From the NCBI RefSeq assembly GCF_000226115.1, contig NC_016458.1:620001-684000 (forward strand): a DNA stretch of 64,000 nt. Reading direction: 5' to 3'. How positions within the stretch are numbered: the first letter of the stretch is position 1; every line of letters begins with the position of its first letter. The position numbers were made by a program, and so were the translations under genes. The notes beneath the pieces are model-generated. The model had not been told where the DNA came from. It saw only the letters and a list, made by a program, of their open reading frames with translations, and searched no databases. This DNA is from Thermothielavioides terrestris NRRL 8126 (taxonomy: Eukaryota; Ascomycota; Sordariomycetes; Sordariales; Chaetomiaceae). Of this stretch, positions 10,463 through 22,100 are shown piece by piece.

Positions 10463-11763
10463 CTACCCGGCGATCAACACCCAGAGGAGGAAAAATACCA
10501 TCTGATGCGACGAGGTTAGCTAGGGCTGCACGGAGAGATGCAAACGCCCCCGGGTTGACATACCAGGACGCCAAACATCTTGGCTATGAGCCATCTGTTG
10601 CTCGAGACCCGAGACCAATATTTCAGCAACTCCTTTTGTGCCCCTTCAACGTTGTCCACCACCTCTTCCCTATTTGATCGGTTAACGAAGCGTTCTCTGA
10701 CGAAGGGCCGGTTAAACTCACGTGTTCGCGTCGATACGCTGGATCATCTCAGATTGCTCGCTCACCATGGCAGCAAGCTGCCCGAAGCTGCGAGTACTGC
10801 TGTCAGCGCCGTGCCTCCAAGCTGGTCCCATCGATGCCGCTGCCTGCTTACATTGACCCGAGTTCGTTGATGGTCGACTCTATTGCTTCGATGGCCTGTC
10901 CTCGTTGTTGGATGTACGAGTTCTGGCCTTCTTCCATCATCTGGAGCTGCAATTGCTGGTCCCCGCCCATGGGATTGAGCGATATCAGGTCGGCGCCGGG
11001 GGAAGGTGTGCCCCTGTGCGGAGTGCCGTATAGTGGCGACGCCGAGGGCGGTAAGGCAGCGTGGGCGTGCTGTCCGACCGTCGATACGAATGCTTCAGTC
11101 CGTGATCGCGATGCCTGGATGTTCTTTGTCCTAATCTCCAAGACGTCCTTCCCAAAAAGAAAACAAATCGTCAGCAGCTGCCCCAAGGGCCGGAGCGCGT
11201 CTGCCATACCTTGAAGCTTGCGCTGACGTCCCCCAACTTCCCCTGCAGTAGCAGCAGGATATTTTTGTTGTTTTCCCCTTCCTGATCCGGTTTCGGGTGC
11301 AGGCGCTTTGACAGCGCTTGAAGATTCCGGATGTCTTCGTTGAGCCGAGAGAGGTCTTGCTTGATGATGAAGGTCAACTGCGCGGCGTCAGCGGAATGTC
11401 AGAGACCACTCCCGGACGGGTCCCATGCATACCTCGTTCACTTCCACCGGGTTGTCGTCGAAGAGCGACCGCTTCTTGGCCACTGCATCTGTTCAGTATC
11501 CCCTCTTATCCAGACTCTAGAAGGTGCGCCTGCCTACATTGCGCCAGCTTCTGGAGTTTCCCCATCGTCGCCGAGATCCCCCTCCCAATTTCTGCTGCAT
11601 GCCGCGCAAACTCGGAGCGCCGGGGCTGCGCACCGCCGCCCGCGGCGTGTTTTTGCGCATCGCTAAGGAACCGTTGTGAGCCGGGTTTCGCCGCCTGTTT
11701 GCGCTGCGCAGCCAAGACGACGTGACGGAATTCCGCCGTGCGGTCGTTTATCGCAACGGCCAT
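10463..11763 (-). CDS. SED5: Golgi t-SNARE syntaxin 5
   Basis: The predicted protein has 316 residues from seven exons: 11763-11538, 11482-11433, 11377-11210, 11147-10852, 10787-10722, 10669-10564 and 10501-10463. It is a Qa-SNARE for ER-to-Golgi and intra-Golgi fusion. The N-terminus INDRTAEFRHVV matches the Sed5 peptide that binds the SM protein Sly1. KLQKLAQLAKKRSLFDDNPVEVNE and DVLEIRTKNIQASRSR follow. The SNARE motif runs from about ELGSIFGQLAAMVSEQ, which contains the zero-layer Gln, through EEVVDNVEGAQKELLKYW. A C-terminal anchor (LIAKMFGVLMVFFLLWVL) ends two residues before the stop (…IAG). The last exon is only 39 nt and completes the membrane anchor. Intron 3 uses an AAG acceptor (GGGAAG before GAC), required to join SASFK to DVLEIR. 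Confidence 0.95.
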
Positions 11764-13592
11764 GGCGACGGATCAGCCGGATCAATCGTGCTTTGGCGGT
11801 CGAGTGGTTATTGAGGATCGAGGACGCGATGAGCGAGTCGTGTGGGTTCGCCGATCCGATTTCAGGGGGTCGAAGCTCTGCGAGGGCCGGGTCGGCTCCG
11901 AGGCCGTGGTGAGCGCACCGAAAATAGGAAAAGAGTGAAGCGAAGGAGGCACTTGTGTGCGCAAGATAGAAGCAAGTCCGGGCAAAGCGGAAGCTTACAG
12001 GCGCGCGATGGAAAGTGGGAACGATGGTGATGCTCTTGCCTTGGACTTGGTTGTGGTCAACGTGGTGCTGTTTGGTGACGCTTGAACCGCCTAGGCAGAC
12101 TGCAAAGCCAGTGTGGAGGGCTGATGAGGACTGTGCTCCCACACTGTGGCCTGTGATACCTCTGTACTCCGCCCTATCCGTCCACTAACATTAACCTTCG
12201 CAGTGAACAGCTCGGACTGGGAAAACGACCCGGAACGTGCGCCAGCTGGACGGAAGCAGTGACGCACTTGCGGAAACCTGTCTCACATTACGTACCATAG
12301 CGCGCCACGGGTGGTTGTCGAAATGGTCATGGCGCCCGTCTCCTTGGTCAGGGACAGTCCCATAGACCGAAATATTTCCCCTCGGAGGAGAACGTACGTT
12401 CAACTCTCCTTCTACGGATAACCTTCTACCGAAAATATTTCTTCTAAAAAATGATCCCTTTCCTTAAAGACGCTCTCTTATACTGAGGGATGCTCTTTCA
12501 ACTATATTGTACTCCAAGAGGTAGGAGAATTTCGTCTAGGCGACTTTCATGGCGATGATTTTAGAAAATTGGACATTCTCCTACGACTGTGTGATCCAAT
12601 TCGCGCTCCAAGATGGTAGTGGAGACGATGTCGACAACCCCCCGTGGCGCGCTATGGTACCTACACAACAGAGACATTTGGGGAGGTCCCCGCGGTCTCT
12701 GTCTCGGGCAAGTTCGACGCAGCATTGCTGTCTCGCGGCCTCCATGTGAACCCGATTTTGAGATGATCATCTCTCACGCCCTATGTCGCGTCGCAACCAC
12801 CTACCGCAGGCACGGAGTAGTGCACGACGTGAATCCATGGGATTGTCGATGCCAGGCACAGTCATGGGCCCCACCGTCCAAGGTGCGTCCCATCCTCGAT
12901 GCACTCATGGCGGGGCGACATCACCCCTACACTAGGTATTTCAGAGGTGTTGTCCGCTATGTGCACTTCCACGTGAAGGTCTACTGCACTGCACAGTAGT
13001 TATCGGATTCGGCGCGTGAGGGATCGAGAAGCCTTATTCCGGAATTCAGCTCCTCTCGTCAGCCCGAATTCCCATTCTGGGACGAAAGTCTCACTCGCCG
13101 CCAACAAGACCAGGGGCCCTCCGTTTCTGAGGGCAGATCGTCTTGGCAACACAGTGCAGAGTACTTTGTGCGCACACATGGCACAGGCAATCCCTGCCAT
13201 CCCGGCTTTCTGTCTCCTCAAAGCGAACAAGTCCAACTAAACCGAGTATCCGTAATTCGGTGGAGATTGAGTTGACGACGCTCTTCTTCCCCTTTTACGA
13301 GCCTGACAACGTCCGGCTTGTACGGAATACGGGTTCCGATCCTTCTTTTTTTGTGAAACCAGACATCGCGGCCGGCCGGCAGGCCGTCTTGCGCCCGCCG
13401 TGTTTTGCCGCCAACGTGCCGATCCAACCTGCGATCCAGCATCATCCACGGCCGTTCCCCCCTACCTCCCTCACCTCCATCCACGACGCTCGCTGCTATT
13501 TGGCTGCCCAATATTCCTAGCGTGTCGCGCTCGCATCTCCAACCGGCCGGCGTGAATTTGGTTTCACGGTTGTCCAGCATACACTTGCCGCC
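11764..13592. other. Divergent upstream region of SED5 and the first giant disordered protein, containing a MITE
   Basis: This 1.8-kb spacer lies between oppositely oriented genes. A 363-bp mariner-type MITE occupies 12295-12657. Open frames at 12613-12999 and 13143-13520 run across non-coding sequence without third-position bias. Pyrimidine-rich sequence near 13455-13480 probably belongs to the 5' leader of the downstream gene. Confidence 0.6.
12295..12657. mobile_element. Mariner/Tc1-type MITE with TA target duplication
   Basis: The left end (12295-12321) and the reverse complement of the right end (12631-12657) share 27 bp with one mismatch, starting CCATAGCGCGCCACGG. TA dinucleotides flank both sides (12293-12294 and 12658-12659), the hallmark target duplication of Tc1/mariner transposons. 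The 363-bp interior is A/T-richer, has no transposase frame, and contains direct repeats of an ACCGAAA(A)TATTTC motif. The element is thus non-autonomous. The TA alone is weak evidence, but the symmetric ends make a MITE the best explanation. Confidence 0.75.
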
Positions 13593-16500
13593 ATGGACGG
13601 CTCGTACGGGAATGTCTTCCCAGCAGGCAGGGCCATGTAAGTGCCAGATCTCCTGTTGCGAGTTTTGCCAATAGAGCCCGTGCAGCTCAACATATTCTTT
13701 GCGCGCAGGCCCCCAGGCCCGACGGCCTCGAGTAATACCAACCAATACAAGATCAACGTGAACCGCCAGAAGACGAAGAAGTGGGCGAACTTCAAACCCC
13801 AGAACTACGACGGCGATGATTGGGGCGCCGACGACGACGACGATGTGGGGTATGAACCCGAGCCTGCGCCGCCTCCGAAGCCGTTCGGTCCACGCCATCC
13901 GACCGCGTATTCTCCCACCGCGCGACATTATCAGCCGCCCGGATCGCCTTCTCAGCACACCCCCTCGAATCAGTTTTCCGGCCCGGTAGGGCCGTCGCGG
14001 AGAGCTACCGAGCCGATCGGATCGCCAGCACACAACGTTGCCGGACATGACCGGCCAGCGTTCTCTCCCGATGACGGGCGCGCCTCTCCTGCTCCGCAGA
14101 GCCACCACCCACTCCCTTCGCAGCGTCCGCCACGACAGGGTAGCATGGGCCCCGGGGGCGTTACAAACGTTGTTGAAGCCGCAAATTCGAAGCCGGGGAC
14201 GGAGATACGGTCAATAACCCCCCAAAGCGCCAGTTCCCGTGTCTCGTCGAACAAACAGCTCCCGTTCATTCGCCCAGCCGACGTCTACCGGCGGATGGAG
14301 GCAGAGAGAGAGAGAGAAAGGCAATCATCGCTCGAAGCCGGCACGCCAGGCGCGGATGGCACTGCGGGCGAGCCTGGGGTGCCCAGCATGTCGGAAATCC
14401 AACAGCAAGCGGGGGGCCTAACCCGATCGGCGGGCGCGACGGCGGGCGCGACAACGGGCGCGAGGGTCGCCCAAGACACAGCCGAAAACATCAGCTCAGG
14501 GCGGGTTCTGAAGTCTGTTGCAGGACAAGCTCCTATTGCCGACAGGATAAGCGCGGATGGTTTAGGCACGGAGGAAGCAGGTGCTGGGCCTGCCCCGGCG
14601 CAGGAACAGGTGGAAGCTGCGGAGTCTCGAAAGTCTGTTCAACCTGTGTCTCATGAAGAGCTGCGGCGCTTTTCTAAGAGCCCTCAGCTGCCAGATTTAG
14701 GTCGCATGTCGGGGTTCGGTGACGATTTCTTTTCGTCCAGCTTCTTCCCCAGCTCGGAACTGCGCTCACCCGTTTCTGACAGTGTGCAACTCCCAACGCC
14801 GGGGCAATCTGCGCCTGCTGCTGTTGAACCAGCCGCACCTGCTGCTGGAGATGGTGTTCTCGGCCAATCAGCCCTTCTGCCCGCAGGCCCGACTGTGGCT
14901 TCGAGCACAACACCTGGAGCAGACCCACGTGCTTCAGAGACAAAAACGCCACAAAGCGTCTCTGGCGCTGGCGTGGACACTGATGCGTCGCGGTATTTGC
15001 CGAGCGAACCCGAGCAGGATATGCCACGCGTTGGGTTACCGTCGCACCAGGACGGCCCAGGCGCAGGGCAGTCAGTGCTTGGCGTCCCTGAGCAGCAGGC
15101 ACCCGCCGAAGGCGCACCACGGAAGCCGACATTAAAGCTTCGCAGTGAGGGACAGCTAGCTGTCGCAGCAACCGCACCGTCTGTGCCGGGCGGCGGGGTT
15201 TCCAAAACCCCTTCAACCCCTGCGGAAGCGGTTGCATCTCCCTCGACCGACTCTGCACATCTGATGGGAGAAAACAAGGCTGCCGGCTCCAAGGGAGCGC
15301 CGCCGTCAGGAACTGATGTCAGTGCTCCATCCGGCACCCCTCCACTCAGTGGTGCGGAACCTCCACCGTTGAACTCGGACAAAGCGGCGGCGGCCGGTTT
15401 AGCAACAGTACACACTCCGGAGCGGTCGCATCCCGCCTCACCGCATACGCTTCCTCCTCTCCGAGCGTCAAGTCCGGCTCTGACCGCAAAGCCGCATGAC
15501 ATGGGTTCCCTCCAGGCTCCACCCGATGCACCCGATCACGTCGGCTCGCTCTCAGCAGCCCACAGCGCTGCGGCCACCGAGTCCGAAGTCGCGACGCCAA
15601 CAAGCGCAGCTACGGAACGCGCCGAGATTACTCCCACAGCACCGCTGAATCCGCGCCGGGGGACCCTCGAGGCTGCCCACTCGATACAACCCGTCTTGCC
15701 TTCTCCGCCGATCGGCTCGGAGTCGGTCTTGGATGTCACGAGTGGCTCCCCAGTCAAGGATAGCGATATGCTGAGCGAGGAGATCATCAAATCACTCACT
15801 CCAGCCCAGCCAACCGGCTCTGAAGGCTCGACTGCGGCCTACCACACCGCCGCTCCCGATCTGGCTCGTGAAAGCACCTATCTTGGGGATGTCTACGGCG
15901 ACTATTGGGCAGCAACCGAGGACAAAGCAGAGCCGGGCAGCCTTACAGTTGGTAAGACAAGCGAGAGGGAGCATGGGAGGCCCGATCCACCTGGCCCGGC
16001 TGAATCTCGGATCGAAGAGACAGCGCGGACAGCGACTGCGCTTGGTTCAGGCAGTCCGTCCTCCCCACCCAATGCCGGGCCAGCGCAGGTTTCCGAGACC
16101 CAGGCGGAGCCGGCCCCTGAAGCGGAAGGGCTTCGCAGGCGCTTTTCATGGGAAGCTGCGCTAGAAGGCCCGGTCCCTGCTGGCCTCTCGCCGCCAGGAA
16201 CGGGGCTTCTCGTTGAGCAAAAGGTTCTTGGTTCCGGTCTCAGCAACGTGGCTCCCTCCGCGGCAAATCTCTCCGCGCCGAAAACCGAGTCTGTTGAGCG
16301 ACCCTCAGTTTCGGAATCAGATAAGTCGGCGGACGACTTGAGAGCCGAGACTGCTCCCGAACTGCTTGCGCCGACGCCACCGACAGACGGTCGCCGAGAG
16401 TCGCCCTTGCCCGTCTCGGCCTTGACGGACGGAGCGAGCGCCAACAAGAGGATGTCGCTAGCGGAAGAGAAGATTGCCCTTCAAGAGTCGGCGAATTCTC

Positions 16501-17000
16501 TCCCCCCATCTCCACCGCTCGAGCAGCACCCCGTCTTTGCTGCGCCCGAGCAGCCGAGACAAGCGGAGCTCCAGGCTGCCCCTTCACCGAAGAACGTCAT
16601 GGGGTTAAGAAACATCATGGAGCTGCCCTCGCCGTCGGAGCGGATCAAACAATACAACGAATCCCGATGGCAGGTCTCCGCCACCGACACTGGACTCGAC
16701 AACTGGTTAAAGGAGATGATGGCTCGCTACCCGGAGCATGCTAATGCTATGCTGTCTTCTTCAGCGACCGTACGCGTCGCGCAGCAGAGCGGCCAGGGAG
16801 CATCGCAGATGCCGGGACATGGCGCAAGGGCACCAGCGCACCTTCACATGGCTCACCTGCAACAAGGCTTGGCCGGGATTGGGCACTCGGGCAATCAGAT
16901 GGGCACCAAGAGCAAGGAGCTCTTGATGGCGGCGGGCAAGGCCGGCAAGGGGCTGCTGAGCAAGGGGAGGAACAAATTGCGGGGGACTGGACGTGAATAA
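13593..17000 (+). CDS. Large intrinsically disordered protein, conserved-looking N- and C-terminal blocks
   Basis: The predicted protein has 1111 residues from two exons (13593-13636, 13709-17000). The ATG is in good context (CCGCCATGG) and a GTAAGT donor splits the Met codon. I do not recognise a named family. An N-terminal basic-acidic block (KINVNRQKTKKWANFKPQNY, then DDWGADDDDD) is followed by about 900 residues of Pro/Ser/Ala/Glu-rich low complexity with no predicted fold. The C-terminus holds two ordered-looking stretches, SERIKQYNESRWQVS...GLDNWLKEMMARYPEH and then SKELLMAAGKAGKGLLSKG with a KLRGTG end. The latter is an amphipathic basic helix that I recall as common at the ends of Pezizomycotina proteins of this kind. 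Such architecture suits a scaffold or membrane-cortex adaptor, which is inference. A second giant disordered protein follows on the same strand. Confidence 0.85.
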
Positions 17001-18218
17001 TGATTTGGTATCTGCTCTGCGCATAGTGCACACACACACCACAGCGTTTAATTTACACTACACGGCATGGCGGGGATTTTCGACGAGTTAACAGTATCCC
17101 CGGTCACCTCGGGGAAGAACTGTGTTCAGTGATGTTGCCTCCTCCGTGGCTGATGTGGGCATCGAATCTCTCCCCACTTTCACAACTTCCCTCAGCCCAG
17201 GATTAATTTTAGCGTAGACGGCGATCTTGTTTCGTTTCCACTCTTGGCGCGGAGACAAGCGCAAATTGACGGCCCGTGGTCTCCACCCAGCCGGAGCAAC
17301 AGCACATCCATGGTAACCTGAGTTAGCGGAGTGCCAGAGCAGGCAGCCGCACGGTGTGTGCAGCAATAGTGCTGCGGTAATGCACTTTCCTCCATCAGGC
17401 TGCCATTCCAGCGCACCCCGGCCAGTCCGTTAACTTCCCAAGTTAACCTTAGTGGCAGAGCTGAAGCTGAACGGCTGGCCAATCCATGTCCCCAAACCTG
17501 GTCGCCGCCGCCAGGTGTTGCGGGCCAGGGGCCCAACGTCGACTAACTCACATTGGGCGGTGCGGTTAGTTATTTCTCCTGGATGACCCCCATGTTTGCG
17601 CCTTGAGCGAACCAGAAATCCTCAGCCGGGTCTGTCGCTCGCTCTTTTCTCTCCCTCAGGCGCTGGATCCAGCGCGAGCCTGCCGCTTCAATTGCCGCGT
17701 CGCTGGTAGGCATCCATCCACCTGTCATCAAGCAGCTCCGACAGACGTTCACTAAGTCAACAAACGTGAGTTACTGCGGTGTCTGCAGACGGCCTGGTCG
17801 CGGCTGAGATTGCGCCGCTCGTCTGCGGCTCCCTCTCGCGCGTTAAGGCTCCGGCCCCCCGACGAGGATTCCAAAAACGCCCTGCACCGAGCTCTACCGC
17901 GCCGCTCCGGTGATTTAAGACCGCTCTTCGAAGAGGCGGTAGTGGGCAGGCGTGGTCAACTTGCGCGGCATCTCTGAGGGGTCCGCTGCAGCTAAACGCG
18001 GAGCTGAGCTCGCGACGCAGGGTTGTTGGAGGGAACGCGGGTGCTTGCTTATTGCGCTACACCAGCTCGAACCCCGCGCCCGGCCGGCCGCGATTTAAGC
18101 CCCGTCTACGGAGTTACCTGCCAGGCGCCAATACAATACCCGGCAAGCCTGTTCGGCTGCGCCGGGCAATCCCACCCGCAGTTGCGATCGCGCTCGCAAG
18201 CCACGGACCTCTCTCGCC
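17001..18218. other. Intergenic region between the two giant disordered-protein genes
   Basis: This 1.2-kb spacer lies between tandem plus-strand genes. The first part is the 3' flank of the upstream gene, with a short CA run near 17029-17042. From about 17760 the sequence is pyrimidine-rich and G/C-rich, as expected of a promoter and 5' leader. No exon is supported. Confidence 0.55.
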
Positions 18219-19097
18219 ATGGCGACGTACGCGCAGGGCCAAAACTACAAGCCGCTGCCGCCGCAAGGGAACAATTTTCAACAAGGTTACCCTCAAGGCT
18301 ACCACCTGCAAGTTCCGCAGTACCATCAGCAGCAGCAGCAGCAGTACCAGCAGCAGCAGCAGCAACAACAGCAACAACAGCAACAACAGCAGCTAAGCAC
18401 CGATGGCGCGCAACGCCGAGGCTCCTTCGTAGGGCTGCCACCCATCCGCCGCGCTTCGACCTTCGGCTCTTCCCTTGGCCTCACCGCCGAGGAATTCTTA
18501 CCCACCGAGAACGACGCGGACGGCACTTCCCGCCGGCAGCGGACGCAGCAGCCGCAACAATCGCAGCAACCGCAGCAACCGCAGCAAGCGAGCCCTCCGC
18601 CTCAAGGAACCCAGTCTCAGCCCACAATGGCCACGCAGCAGGGAGGCCCGTTCATGCCTGCCTCGCAACCTTCGGGCCAATTTGTCCAGAACGTCTACCG
18701 TCCTACCCAAGGCGCCCAGAACGCTCAGGGACCAACACATCAGGGCCAAACATGGCAGCTGCAGGGCCAGTACCCTGGCCAGCCCCAGGGCTTCCCAGGC
18801 GGCGCCCCTGGCGTTGGTTTCCAAGGAACACCCCAGGGACCGCCGAGGGCGTTCGCGGGCCATCCCGGGCCTGTTCCACAAGTGATGAATGCTTCGGCAC
18901 CGCAGATGGGGCAGGGCCAGCCATTCGTGCCCGGCGGCGGTGGACGGCCAATGATGATTCCGCCTTATATGCTGCCTGGGGGTCTGCTCCAGAGATTCCA
19001 TCCTCAAGGCGGCGGCTGGAACTTGCAGGAGTCGCACCTGTCTGAGCCCCTCCAGCCCACGGGCCGTCACCGCCACTCGCCAAGCAATGCCTCATCG

Positions 19098-19131
<34 letters not shown>

Positions 19132-22100
19132 CTTTCTACGGTTTCGACAAGGAGACCGGCGTTTCGTCAGCAGGCGGCTCCCCGGTGCAGCGGCAGAAGT
19201 CACCGCCGGTCCAGCAGGCCCAGCAAGGTCAACAAACGCAACAGCTTCAGCAGCCCGCGCCTCAACAAGCTTCGGGTTTGCCCAGCCAGACAGGCAACAC
19301 AGTCCCTCCGCAGCCGCGTCAGGGGATCCCCGCGAACCAACAGGCGGCCCAACGCCCCGATGGCGCCGCGCAACCGCGCTTCGAGTCCGACCAGAACGAT
19401 CTGGCTCGCCCCGGTGGCATGCCCGCCGCCGACGGTGCACAGCCCAAACGCAACTCGGCCGTTTTCTCCAGTCTCCGGGGCCGTTTCACCGGCGCTCACT
19501 CCGAGGACCGCCGCGATCCCGAGGGCGGCCCTAAGCTCCAGGTCACCAACGGTGACGCCGCCTCGGTGGCGAGCACCACCACCCAAGAGACAGGCCCGCC
19601 CGCAAGGCCCAACGCCGGGTTCGGCCCGAGAGCGGGTGAGCCCACCCCGGACAACCTGTCTTACAGCCAAAGCAAAGAGAGCATCGTCGCGCATGGGCCC
19701 AGCACCCCGCTCGGCGAGCGCATGTCACCCCAACCCTCCCAATTTGCGCTGCCAAACGGGAAGCTGAACAGGTTCTTCGGCATCGGTGCTCACGCGAACC
19801 CCGCGCAGTCCGGCGGGGGTCAGATCCGTCCGGATCTGCCGAGAACGTCGACTTCAACGAATACTACCGAGCATAAGCATGCCGGAAGCCTTGGTGGATT
19901 GCCGAAGCGCTTCTCTGCTCTTAAAGATGTATTCCACCGCTCATCCCCTCACGAGGGCTCAAAGAGTTCCGCGCCTTCTTTCACCGTCAGGATGCCTTCG
20001 CAAAGCCCGGCCCAGATGCAGACTCAAGGCCAATATCAAGGGCAGCCCTTGGGGGCACCTCAGGGCCCGACTCCGCAGACTGGTCCTAGCCCGCAGCCTG
20101 GTCCTAGCCCGCAGACCGGTCCTAGCCCGCAGTCATCCCCCCCGCCGAGCACTCGGCCAACGGAGCCTGACCTTCAGGCGAACCCAAGCAGCACTCCGCC
20201 GATCGCTCCCGGCCCGCAGCAAAGCTCGCCCGCGGCACAGGCCGTGGCTGGACCAGAGCGGGCCGCTCCTGTCACTGGACTCAGGCAGCCTGGGTACGGC
20301 CTCCCGCCCATGCCCTCCCCGCAGGGACCTGTTCCGAATCAAACCCCAACTCGGAAGCCCACCGGGGGGATCCTCGGCTTTTTGAGGGTTCGATCCAACT
20401 CCAAGTCTCAGGAGACGCCCCAACTGCAAGGCCAGCCTGTCGGTCCGGGGCAGCCTCTGGCTTTCCCTTCTGGACAGGGCCAATTCCAAGGTCAGCAATT
20501 CGGTATGCAGGTACCTGTGGGCCCCAACGGACAACCGGCCCCAGGCGCAGGCCAGCAAGCCCGTCCCGGCCAGTTTCCTTCGCAACCGCAGTTTAGCCAA
20601 TCGGGCCCTCCAGGCACCGCTGGCTCCCTGCCACCGCAGGGTCAGCCGTTTGCGCAACGGCTGATGATGGGGATCGCCCCGCAACCCGGCTTCCCTCAAG
20701 GCCAAGCGCCTGGCGTCCAGCTGACTAGCGAGCCGTCGACATTCCCACCGCAGTCAACCCAGCCAACCCAGCCAACCCAGGCCACCATTCAACCCCAATC
20801 CGAACGCATGCCCGCCCCGGGTCAACAACAAGCACCTGCTGCCATGTTTCAGCCTTCCCAGAGCCAGTCAACGCCTCAGCAAGGATTGGCCAAGCCCGTC
20901 GAGCCAACGCCTGCCGCCTCCGTCGTTGAGTCCCCGATCTCGCAGCACTCGCAGCCCGTGACACAAGTTCCTGCCGAGCAGTCTCGGCTCCTAACTGAGT
21001 CGCCAGCCAGCCTGAGGCAGCCTTTCGCCGCGCCGCAGGCTGGCCCGAACCAGCTCCGTCAAGCAACCCCCGGTTCTCAGACTGTCAGCCCAGCTCCTGC
21101 CGCCCAGGCTGTTTTCGGTAAGCCCGTCCAGCCGTCTTCAGATCCATCCGCGCCCCAGGGCACGGAGTCTGCCGATGACGATCAGATTCAACGGCCTGTA
21201 TCTCCCGCGTCCCAAGTTCAACCCCCCCTGTCCAGCATCCCCGGCGAGGAGCTTGAGAGAATCAGTGCAGCCCAGCAGCAAACTACCGGTGCCCAATCTC
21301 AAAACTCGGGATCCGTGCCGCCGGCCGCGTTCCCGGGGGATGGGCCTTCCCCGTCTGTTCGTATCCCCGCTTCTATCCCCGGGGAATCAGCTCAAGCCTC
21401 TGGCCCGACGCAGCAGCCCCCATCTAGCCAGCAATCCAACCAACCCAGCATCCGCTCTCCGACTGGCCAACAAGGGGCGCCGATGCCACCTGGTCAGGCC
21501 TACCCGCCTGGCCAGCCGCCTTGGATGGCTGGCGCTGTCCCACCCCACCTTCAACAGCAGTTTGGACCTGCCAGCGCCCGCCCGAATGCTGCCGCCTTGA
21601 ACGTCCCGCCGAAGGAGAAGGAGCAAAGCACGCTCTCCAGGCTGTTCAAGGGTAGCAAGGCGCCGAGCTCGGCAGCGCCTGCGCCGAAACCGGACAAGGA
21701 AAAGAACGCGAAGTCGTCGCTCATGAGCGCGTTCAAGCGCACGCCCAAACAGGCCGATGCGCAGCCGCCGTCCGCTCAGATGCCCTTCGGCCAGCCACCC
21801 CAAGGACAACCGTTCGCAGGACCACAGCAGTTCGTCGCGGGACCTCAGCCCCCGCAACAGCAGGCGCCGGGACCGCAAGCGGTTCCAGGCACGACGGCCC
21901 AGAGGCCAGGTCCTCAGCAATTCGGTCCCGCTGCCGCCCAGGGCCAGTCACAGACGCAAGGGCGGCCCGGGCCCACCGTTCCAATCAACGGGCAGCCCCA
22001 GGTGCCACCGCAACCGCAGGCCCCGCCCCAAGTCCGCCCGCCTGCGCCGGAGCCGCAGTACGACCGGGTCCCGATCCCTGCAGGGTACGGATACGTGCAC

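Noticed and set aside
11663..12142. Minus-strand frame extending upstream of the SED5 start
   Set aside because: It lies in a different frame from SED5, and the SED5 ATG at 11763 already gives the family-typical N-terminus with the Sly1-binding-like motif.
15902..16447. Long antisense frames inside the two giant disordered-protein genes
   Set aside because: They mirror the codon bias of the sense strand and lack their own start context or splice sites.
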